Source: Bacteroidota bacterium (GTDB taxonomy: Bacteria > Bacteroidota > Bacteroidia > Bacteroidales > UBA10428). From it: a stretch of 6,032 bases of DNA. Below the pieces are notes generated by a model. The model searched no databases. It worked only from the letters and a program-made list of their open reading frames with translations, and was not told where the DNA came from. Positions 1 to 5,011 of this stretch are shown piece by piece (the first letter of the stretch is position 1; the number at the start of each line of letters is the position of its first letter). The stretch is from positions 1 through 6,032 of the forward strand of contig JAHEEB010000294.1 of assembly GCA_024640925.1 (NCBI GenBank). Reading direction: 5' to 3'. The translations under genes were made by a program, and so were the position numbers.

Positions 1-1852
1 GTTAAGTGTTGCTCTGCCCAGGTTCTTTAGTCCTGGTGATAAGGTGGAAGTACCGGTAATCATTACAAATACAACCAGTAAAGCTGCAAAATGTAAGACT
101 AGCATCGAAGTAACCGGTCCTGTTAAAATAAACGGAGAAGCTTCCGGCTCTGTTTCCATTCAACCCAATAGCGAAGCTAAAATTGTATTTAAAATTGATG
201 CAGGGTTTGAGATCGGCCTGGCTACTGTGAATGTCAAAGCCGATGCCCTTGGAGAAACATTCACGAATAAAACCGAAATATCTGTACGACCTGCATCGCC
301 ATTACAGAAAAAAAGTGGTTCCGGATCAATTGCTGCGGGCAAAATACAGAAAATTGATTTCAATACACAGAGTTTTATTGAATCTAGTATAGGGACTAAA
401 CTGCTTGTAAGTAACAACCCATTGGTACAATTTAGTAAGAACCTCGATTATCTTGTGCGATATCCATATGGCTGTGTCGAACAGACCGTTTCAAGCGCAT
501 TTCCTCAGATTTATTTCCGCGATTTGATAGGTGTTGTTTACTCTCAGCAAAAAGCAAAGACCGATGCCGTTCAAAATGTTCAATATGCCCTCGACAGAAT
601 TAAACTTATGCAACTGTATAATGGTGCATTGACTTATTGGCCTGGAGAAGGTTATGAGACCTGGTGGGGAAGCGTTTATGCTGCACACTTTGCCATAGAA
701 GCAAAAAAAGCTGGTTATGATGTCGACGAAGATTTCCTTAATAATCTATTGAAATACATCAAGGAAAAGGTTAAAGAAAAAGAATTGATTACCTACTTTT
801 TTAATTTTACCCAGAGTAAGCAAATTGTGCCAAAAGAAGTACCTTATTCGTTGTATGTATTAGCATTAGCTGGCGAAAAACCAACCGCTTTAATAAACTA
901 TTACCGTGCACATTCCGAATTACTGAGTCTCGATGGTAAATACCTTCTGGCTGGGGCTTTTGCGTTAACAGGCGACACACGTAAATTTAAGGAAATCGTT
1001 CCCGAAGCATTCGAAGGCGAACGTTCCGTAAACTCCTTTGGAGGTAGCTTCTACTCATATGTACGAGATGAAGCTATAGCTTTAAATGTTCTAATGGATG
1101 TTGATCCGGAAAATGCCCAGGTTGGAATTATGGCAAAACACCTGTCGGAGCAATTACAGACTAAATATTATCTGAATACCCAGGAAAGCTCATTTGGCTT
1201 CATAGCCATGGGAAAGATTGCCCGACGCGCAGCCAAAAGCAATATTTCCGGAACGGTTACTGTTGATGGTAAAACTGTTGGGAGCTTTAAGAATAATACA
1301 ATATCTCTCAACACGGCAAAACTTAAAGGGAAATTAATTAATGTTCAAACCGAAGGTACGGGTAATGTATATTATTTTTGGGAAAGCGAAGGTATTTCCA
1401 AAGATGGAACTTATAAGGAAGAAGATAGTTTCATTGCTGTACGCAAACGTTTTTACAATAAAAATGGAGCTGGTGCACCCAATGCCTTTGAACAAAACGA
1501 CTTAATACTCGTTGAAATTGCCATTACCGGATTAACTGAGGCTACTGTTGAAAATGTTGCTATTTCGGATATATTGCCTGCTGGTTTCGAAATTGAAAAT
1601 CCACGTCTTACAACCTTACCTCCGGGTCTCGATTATCCACACTCAAGAAATACACCAGCCTATATGGACATTCGCGATGACAGGATTAATATGTTTGTTA
1701 GTGTAGGTCAGTACACCAGTTATTACTATTACCTGGTAAGAGCTGTATCGCCAGGTACATTTGTAATGGGACCAGTTGGTGCCGATGCAATGTACAATGG
1801 CGAATACCACTCATACAATGGTGCAGGAACAATAACAATTAAACAAAAATAA
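1..1852 (+). CDS. Bacterial alpha-2-macroglobulin, C-terminal part (5' truncated by window edge)
   Basis: The reading frame is open from base 2, and the residues before the first GTG (LPRFFSPGDKVEVPVIITNT) are typical A2M sequence, so the GTG at 44 is internal and not a start. About 617 codons are present; full bacterial A2Ms are usually over 1,600 residues, so the signal peptide, N-terminal MG domains and bait region lie outside. Seen in order: the end of an MG domain; a linker rich in Ser/Gly; the thioester domain with YPYGCVEQ (Cys codon 473-475, Glu and Gln at 479-484, matching the CxEQ thioester signature); the family-like YWPGEGYETWW stretch near 636-668; and a C-terminal MG10-like beta domain with VENVAISDILPAGFEIENP. 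Bacterial A2Ms trap proteases at the cell envelope by covalent thioester capture after bait cleavage, commonly as lipoproteins. The frequent partner pbpC (penicillin-binding protein 1C) is not directly downstream; a repeat element and a metal operon follow. Family is near certain; cleavage specificity cannot be judged. Confidence 0.93.
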   Translation, partial: LSVALPRFFSPGDKVEVPVIITNTTSKAAKCKTSIEVTGPVKINGEASGSVSIQPNSEAKIVFKIDAGFEIGLATVNVKADALGETFTNKTEISVRPASPLQKKSGSGSIAAGKIQKIDFNTQSFIESSIGTKLLVSNNPLVQFSKNLDYLVRYPYGCVEQTVSSAFPQIYFRDLIGVVYSQQKAKTDAVQNVQYALDRIKLMQLYNGALTYWPGEGYETWWGSVYAAHFAIEAKKAGYDVDEDFLNNLLKYIKEKVKEKELITYFFNFTQSKQIVPKEVPYSLYVLALAGEKPTALINYYRAHSELLSLDGKYLLAGAFALTGDTRKFKEIVPEAFEGERSVNSFGGSFYSYVRDEAIALNVLMDVDPENAQVGIMAKHLSEQLQTKYYLNTQESSFGFIAMGKIARRAAKSNISGTVTVDGKTVGSFKNNTISLNTAKLKGKLINVQTEGTGNVYYFWESEGISKDGTYKEEDSFIAVRKRFYNKNGAGAPNAFEQNDLILVEIAITGLTEATVENVAISDILPAGFEIENPRLTTLPPGLDYPHSRNTPAYMDIRDDRINMFVSVGQYTSYYYYLVRAVSPGTFVMGPVGADAMYNGEYHSYNGAGTITIKQK

Positions 1853-1863
1853 AAAATGCAAAT

Positions 1864-2002
1864 GGGCTGTCCAAAAAGTTGATAAATAGCCACGAAGACT
1901 CTAAGACACAAGGTACCACTAAGGTTAATGTCTTTTAAATAAGATCTTTGTGAGTCTTTGGGGCTTTGTGCCTTGGTGGCAAATTTACTTTTTGGACAGC
2001 CT
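1864..2002. repeat. MITE-like hairpin element with 15-bp terminal inverted repeats
   Basis: The left end GGCTGTCCAAAAAGT (1865-1879) is the exact reverse complement of the right end (1987-2001). After short spacers (9 and 6 bp), a second, imperfect inverted repeat follows: 1889-1923 against 1946-1980, 24 of 35 positions pairing, around a ~22-bp AT-rich loop. Each arm is built of degenerate 8-bp units of the form CACNAAGR, for example CACGAAGA then CTCTAAGA on the left, and CACCAAGG then CACAAAGC on the right when read on the minus strand. There is no coding capacity. No clear target-site duplication flanks it (left ATGCAAAT, right CATAATAT). The terminal repeats and size fit a non-autonomous transposon moved in trans; a transcribed structured repeat of the kind scattered in environmental genomes is the alternative. 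Lying 11 bp after the A2M stop, it could also help end or stabilise that transcript. Confidence 0.6.
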
Positions 2003-2153
2003 CATAATATTTCATGATTACACTCCCCTGAAAAGCAATAAAACCAGGTTTATTCTGCTTAAATAATACTTACTAATTAATCGGTTTAAGTAAATATACT
2101 GATTATCTGGAATATAAATGTTAAACAATCTTTGATTTGAAAAAACGCAATTA

Positions 2154-2168
2154 ATCTTTTCAAAAGAT
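2154..2168. promoter_or_regulatory. Perfect short palindrome upstream of arsR promoter
   Basis: ATCTTTT-C-AAAAGAT is a perfect inverted repeat with 7-bp arms and one central base. It ends 3 bp before the candidate -33 TTTG of the arsR promoter, a position suited to an activator or second regulator. It does not resemble a Fur box or the ArsR-type operator nearby. In AT-rich DNA such a palindrome can arise by chance, so the role is uncertain. Confidence 0.25.
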
Positions 2169-2171
2169 CCG

Positions 2172-2198
2172 TTTGTCTCAGTATAAAAGTTAATTTTG
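2172..2198 (+). promoter_or_regulatory. Candidate Bacteroidota-type promoter for arsR-feoA-feoB
   Basis: TAATTTTG at 2191-2198 fits the Bacteroidota -7 consensus TAnnTTTG exactly, and TTTG at 2172-2175 can serve as the -33 element. The spacer is 15 bp, shorter than the roughly 19-21 bp usual, which lowers confidence in the -33 half. Transcription would start near 2202-2206, so the operator at 2208-2221 would lie on or just after the start site, a natural place for repression, leaving a leader of about 30 nt before the arsR ATG. Confidence 0.45.
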
Positions 2199-2207
2199 CA
2201 AAACAAT

Positions 2208-2221
2208 TGAACAATTGTTCA
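2208..2221. promoter_or_regulatory. ArsR/SmtB-type operator, copy 1
   Basis: TGAACAATTGTTCA is a perfect 14-bp palindrome 13 bp before the arsR ATG. Its TGAACA-nn-TGTTCA form matches the core of the 12-2-12 operators bound by metal sensors of the SmtB/CzrA type. The first half is part of a larger sequence (2200-2221) repeated at 2608-2629 with 19 of 22 identical bases. Its position at the likely transcription start, beside a gene for an SmtB-like repressor, makes autoregulation the natural reading. Confidence 0.72.
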
Positions 2222-2234
2222 TATATAACAGTTT

Positions 2235-2597
2235 ATGAAAGAGAAAAATTCAGATAATGAAGGTTCATTTGTAGAAAAAGAAAAGGTTCAATCGGTAAAA
2301 AAAACAATGAAAACCGAAAGCTTTTTTCACAATCTGGCCGAGACTTTTAAAGCAATGAGTGACCCAACAAGAACAAAGATTATTTATGCTTTATGCCAGG
2401 AAAAAGAATTGTGTGTGAGCGATATTGCTTCAATTATCGGAACTACTAATTCTGCAACTTCTCATCAGCTTAAAACATTGCGAAATATGAAGCTGGTAAA
2501 ATATAATAAAGTTGGAAAAGTATCTTATTATTCGTTGGATGATATGCATATAAATAATCTCTTTGCTGAAGGATTAAGGCATGTAGAGGAAAAATAA
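2235..2597 (+). CDS. ArsR/SmtB-family metal-sensing transcriptional repressor
   Basis: The product is a 120-residue winged-helix protein of normal ArsR/SmtB length with a charged N-terminal tail of about 25 residues. The helix-turn-helix spans about residues 59-84 (ELCVSDIASIIG, then the recognition helix around SATSHQLKTLR), and the wing is near KVGKVSYYSL. The C-terminal helix carries D103-x-H105-x10-H116-x2-E119, the same spacing as the SmtB/CzrA alpha5 site that binds zinc or cobalt across the dimer. ELCVSD also keeps the Cys60/Asp63 pair of the SmtB alpha3N site, but the N-terminal tail has no Cys and no His before H32, so a complete alpha3N site is unlikely. The family dissociates from DNA when metal binds. 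The ATG at 2235 has no strong Shine-Dalgarno, as is usual in Bacteroidota; ATG at 2307 (residue 25) is an alternative. It heads an operon with feoA and feoB (25-bp gap to feoA), so it probably controls them. The metal is inferred, not shown. Confidence 0.92.
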   Translation: MKEKNSDNEGSFVEKEKVQSVKKTMKTESFFHNLAETFKAMSDPTRTKIIYALCQEKELCVSDIASIIGTTNSATSHQLKTLRNMKLVKYNKVGKVSYYSLDDMHINNLFAEGLRHVEEK

Positions 2598-2615
2598 TTT
2601 TTTTAATAAAACAAT

Positions 2616-2629
2616 TGAATACATGTTCA
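2616..2629. promoter_or_regulatory. ArsR/SmtB-type operator, copy 2, across the feoA start
   Basis: TGAATACATGTTCA keeps the outer TGAA...TTCA arms of copy 1. With its left flank (2608-2629, beginning AAAACAATTGAA) it matches 2200-2221 at 19 of 22 positions. The differences lie in the centre, so the palindrome is imperfect here. The feoA ATG (2623-2625) sits inside the site. It could be a second repressor site acting as a roadblock or on an internal promoter, although I see no convincing TAnnTTTG element before it. Confidence 0.55.
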
Positions 2630-2898
2630 CACATCGACATAAAAAGAACAAAATAAACATTAAAAGTGATAAAACAAGTTTAATTGATATTCAAGATGGT
2701 CAGACTGGAATTATTGTTTCTATACTTGGAGGAAAAACATTGACAAAAAGGCTGGCTGATTTGGGCCTGAAATCAGGAACAGATATAAAGGTAATAGGAA
2801 GGGCTATGTTCTCGGGACCAGTGCAAATTGAAGTATGCGGTTCCAGACTGGCATTAGGTAAAAGATTGGCATCAAAAATTATTGTGAAGTTAAAATGA
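2623..2898 (+). CDS. feoA: FeoA, SH3-like accessory protein of ferrous iron transport
   Basis: The 91-residue product has the FeoA SH3-like beta-barrel from about residue 18 to the end: DIQDGQTGIIVSI, RLADLGLKSGT (43-53), and the family hallmark GPVQIEVCGSRLALGKRLA (65-83), close to the usual GP-x-I-E-V-x-GSR-x-ALG pattern. FeoA is a small cytosolic protein required with FeoB for Fe(II) uptake and thought to modulate the transporter. It is somewhat longer than the usual 75-80 residues because of a basic N-terminal tail (MFTHRHKKNKINIKSDK). No other ATG, GTG or TTG is available in frame between the upstream stop at 2584 and the domain, so 2623 is the best start despite having no Shine-Dalgarno near it. 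The gene ends in ATGA, overlapping the feoB start by 4 bp, which implies translational coupling. Confidence 0.93.
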   Translation: MFTHRHKKNKINIKSDKTSLIDIQDGQTGIIVSILGGKTLTKRLADLGLKSGTDIKVIGRAMFSGPVQIEVCGSRLALGKRLASKIIVKLK

Positions 2899-4826
2899 CA
2901 GATGAGAAAAAGATAAGCATTGTTCTTGCGGGACAAGGAAACACAGGAAAATCTACCATATTCAATTATTTAACCGGACTTCATCAACATATTGGCAACT
3001 GGGCAGGAAAAACAATAGAAAAATGCGAAGGCACACTTTTCTATAATGAGTATACAATTGATGTACTCGACCTTCCCGGCATATATTCATTAACAACCAG
3101 TTCAGATGAAGAGATCATTTCCCGTGAATATATTATTCATGAGAAACCACATTGTGTGCTAAATATCATCGATTCTACAAATCTCGAAAGAAACCTTATT
3201 TTTACGATTCAGCTTTTAGAACTTGAGTCTCCGGTTATTATGGTTTTAAACATGATTGACCTGGCAAAAAAGAAAGGAATCATGATTGATGTTCAAAAAT
3301 TTCAAAGTATAATCCATGCTCCTGTAATTGCAACAATTGCTTCTCGTGGCTTTGGACTTACAAAAATTATTGATCGGACTATTGAACTTAAAGAAACAAA
3401 AAAGGACTACAAAACACTTAAATATGGGAAGGAAATAGAAAATTGTATTGATCAATTATCCATTACACTTCAAAGTGTAAATCTTCCCTATCCGCCAAGG
3501 TGGATTGCAATTAAACTTCTGGAAAAAGATAAGGAAATTGTTAAAATCGTAAAGGAGAAGAATCCTGAAATCGCGGAAAAAGCAATTCATCTATGCGCTT
3601 TTCTGGAGGAAATCCATGGGCATGATTCTTCCATTGTCATTGCAGATGAAAGAAGTCACCTGGCCTCGCAGATTGCAAGAGAAATAGTGAAAATTATTCC
3701 GGAAAGAAAGCCTTCATTAAACGACCGGTTAGATGCCGTTACCACGGATAAATTTCTGGGTTTTTTTATTATGGTAGGAATTCTCGGAGCAATGTTTTTT
3801 ACTGTGTTTTGGTTTGGTAACTGGTTTTCCTCCCGGTTGGACATAATATTTCAAAGTTTTCACAACTGGTGGAATACGAATGTGGGTAAGACAATTCTTT
3901 CTGCTCTCGGTTGGTCGGCAATTGAAAGCATTCTGGCTTTGGTTCAGATTGCCTTGCCCTATATTCTGCCTTTTTATATTATTTTATATATCTTGGAGGA
4001 TTGGGGCTATATGGCTCGTATCTCATTTTTAATGGACCATTTAATGCATAAAATGGGGATTCACGGGAAAGGGTGCGTTTCTTTTATAATCGGATTTGGT
4101 TGCAATGTACCTGGTTGTCTTTCCTGTCGTATAATGGAATCGAAACGAGAAAGACTGATTACAGCTGTTTTGGTAACCATTATACCCTGTTCAGCAGTAT
4201 CAGTAATTATTTTCGGACTTGTCGGTAAATATGTTGGAGTTTGGTGGGCAGTAGGATTATATCTTTTTGCCATAACATTGGTATTTATCGTTGGTAAAAT
4301 ATCTTCCAAATTATTTCTTGGTGAACCGGTAGAATTAATAATGCCAATGCCTGGTTATAAAACACCACATTTAAAAACAATCATTCTTCAGACATGGGAG
4401 GCGTTAAAGGAATTTGTCTACATAGCTGCTCCCATAGTTATACTTTCAGGAGTAGTAATTCAGGCAATTAATTTAATGGGATGGATGCCGGCAATTTCAT
4501 CATTCCTGAGCCCTGTTACAGTAAACTGGCTGGGATTGCCTGCTATAACAGGCATTTTGCTGATTTTTGGAATCTTACGAAAAGAATTAATTCTTGTTAT
4601 GTTAGCAGCATATTTAGGAACCTCGAATTTTTCTGAAGTACTAACTCCACAACAAATGATTACACTAGCCGTAGTTAGTATGTTTTACGTTCCCTGTGTT
4701 GCCACTATATCCGTGCTTTGGAAGGAATATGGCTGGAAAAAAGCATTGTTAATCTGTTTCATTGAAACCCTGGGTGCAATTGTACTGGCAGGAATTATAA
4801 AAAGATTATTAGATCTTGTTTTTTAA
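2895..4826 (+). CDS. feoB: FeoB-type metal transporter, divergent gate variant
   Basis: The product is a complete 643-residue protein. The N-terminal G domain shows G1 GQGNTGKST (13-21, where the usual Pro of GxPNxGKS/T is Gly), G2 GNWAGKTIEK with T40, G3 DLPG (59-62), G4 NMID (119-122) and G5-like ASRG (149-152). A helical linker runs to about 280, then a multi-helix membrane domain from about 286. The FeoB hallmark LEDWGYMARISFLMDHLMHK-G-HGK is at 367-392. The gate keeps Cys403 in GFGCNVP, Cys432 and Cys601 (YVPC), but the usual MATRTLE is replaced by LSCRIME, giving C403-x4-C408-x2-C411. The usual PFMSCSARLP is replaced by IIPCSAVSVI, losing the Arg. It also lacks the soluble insertion before the last helices that the minus-strand FeoB has, and so resembles the shorter archaeal/clostridial form. 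FeoB moves Fe(II) across the inner membrane; here another divalent metal is possible. It is coupled to feoA and probably controlled by the upstream ArsR. Confidence 0.94.
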   Translation: MTDEKKISIVLAGQGNTGKSTIFNYLTGLHQHIGNWAGKTIEKCEGTLFYNEYTIDVLDLPGIYSLTTSSDEEIISREYIIHEKPHCVLNIIDSTNLERNLIFTIQLLELESPVIMVLNMIDLAKKKGIMIDVQKFQSIIHAPVIATIASRGFGLTKIIDRTIELKETKKDYKTLKYGKEIENCIDQLSITLQSVNLPYPPRWIAIKLLEKDKEIVKIVKEKNPEIAEKAIHLCAFLEEIHGHDSSIVIADERSHLASQIAREIVKIIPERKPSLNDRLDAVTTDKFLGFFIMVGILGAMFFTVFWFGNWFSSRLDIIFQSFHNWWNTNVGKTILSALGWSAIESILALVQIALPYILPFYIILYILEDWGYMARISFLMDHLMHKMGIHGKGCVSFIIGFGCNVPGCLSCRIMESKRERLITAVLVTIIPCSAVSVIIFGLVGKYVGVWWAVGLYLFAITLVFIVGKISSKLFLGEPVELIMPMPGYKTPHLKTIILQTWEALKEFVYIAAPIVILSGVVIQAINLMGWMPAISSFLSPVTVNWLGLPAITGILLIFGILRKELILVMLAAYLGTSNFSEVLTPQQMITLAVVSMFYVPCVATISVLWKEYGWKKALLICFIETLGAIVLAGIIKRLLDLVF

Positions 4827-4841
4827 AAAAATAGAAACAAG
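4815..4841. terminator. Weak AT-rich hairpin between convergent genes
   Basis: CTTGTTT (4815-4821) pairs with AAACAAG (4835-4841) around a 13-base A/T loop, straddling the stop of the plus-strand feoB and lying just beyond the stop of the minus-strand small gene. It could act in both directions in the 23-bp gap between convergent genes. The stem is short and AT-rich, and no clear U-tract follows on either strand, so this is a guess based mainly on position. Confidence 0.25.
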
Positions 4842-4849
4842 AATAAAGG

Positions 4850-4996
4850 TTATTTGATAGAAATTTTTTTAAAACTACATCCTGAACACCCATCACAATG
4901 CGAAGTTCTTCTTGTTGTGAGACTTTTCACAAACAGATATATCACATATCCCGCAGTTAGGATGACAATTGACAAGGCAATCGCATTTTGTATCAT
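4850..4996 (-). CDS. FeoB-associated Cys-rich membrane protein
   Basis: Reading the minus strand from the ATG at 4996-4994 gives a 48-residue protein: MIQNAIALSIVILTAGYVIY begins it, a single hydrophobic segment spans about residues 4-23, a basic stretch follows (KSLTTRR), then a Cys cluster HCDGCSGCSFKK with Cys34-x2-Cys37-x2-Cys40, and a stop at 4852-4850. One membrane helix followed by a short Cys-rich tail is the pattern of the FeoB-associated Cys-rich membrane proteins often found directly after feoB. Here the ATG lies 15 nt after the stop of the minus-strand feoB, in the same frame and direction, with GAGAAA just before it as a weak ribosome site. The role is not established for the family; metal binding at the transporter exit by the Cys tail is a reasonable inference. 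It is too short for routine gene finders and is confident chiefly from context and motif. Confidence 0.85.
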   Translation of the reverse strand: MIQNAIALSIVILTAGYVIYLFVKSLTTRRTSHCDGCSGCSFKKISIK

Positions 4997-5011
4997 TTTC
5001 TCAATTTTATG

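Larger units (their letters stand above)
1853..2234. other. Gene-free stretch between A2M gene and metal-regulated operon
   Basis: No credible gene was found on either strand in these 382 bp; the short open frames on the minus strand start or end in repeat sequence and resemble no family I know. The stretch holds a hairpin-forming MITE-like element (1864-2002), then an AT-rich region from about 2003 with no recognised element until a short palindrome (2154-2168), a promoter candidate (2172-2198) and an operator (2208-2221) for the downstream arsR-feoA-feoB operon. Confidence 0.75.

Noticed and set aside
44..46. GTG as the start of the A2M gene
   Set aside because: The frame is open upstream to the window edge and encodes conserved A2M sequence (LPRFFSPGD), so this Val is internal.
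1729..1911. 60-codon minus-strand frame across the A2M end and the repeat
   Set aside because: It is antisense to conserved A2M coding sequence and begins inside the hairpin element; no family features.
1864..2002. CRISPR array from the short CACNAAGR units
   Set aside because: Units are only 8 bp, degenerate and contiguous with no spacers; they form the arms of one hairpin.
1858..2010. Target-site duplication around the MITE-like element
   Set aside because: Flanks ATGCAAAT and CATAATAT share no convincing direct repeat at any reasonable boundary.
2018..2206. 62-codon minus-strand open frame upstream of arsR
   Set aside because: It overlaps the promoter/operator region, is AT-rich by composition, and resembles no known family.
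2100..2234. Fur box controlling the feo operon
   Set aside because: No GATAATGATAATCATTATC-like sequence is visible; the clear dyad is of ArsR/SmtB type.
2235..2597. Arsenic-sensing ArsR or CadC function
   Set aside because: The alpha3 motif is ELCVSD, not the CVC of As/Cd sensors, and the N-terminal tail has no Cys; the alpha5 D/H/H/E set fits the SmtB/CzrA type better.
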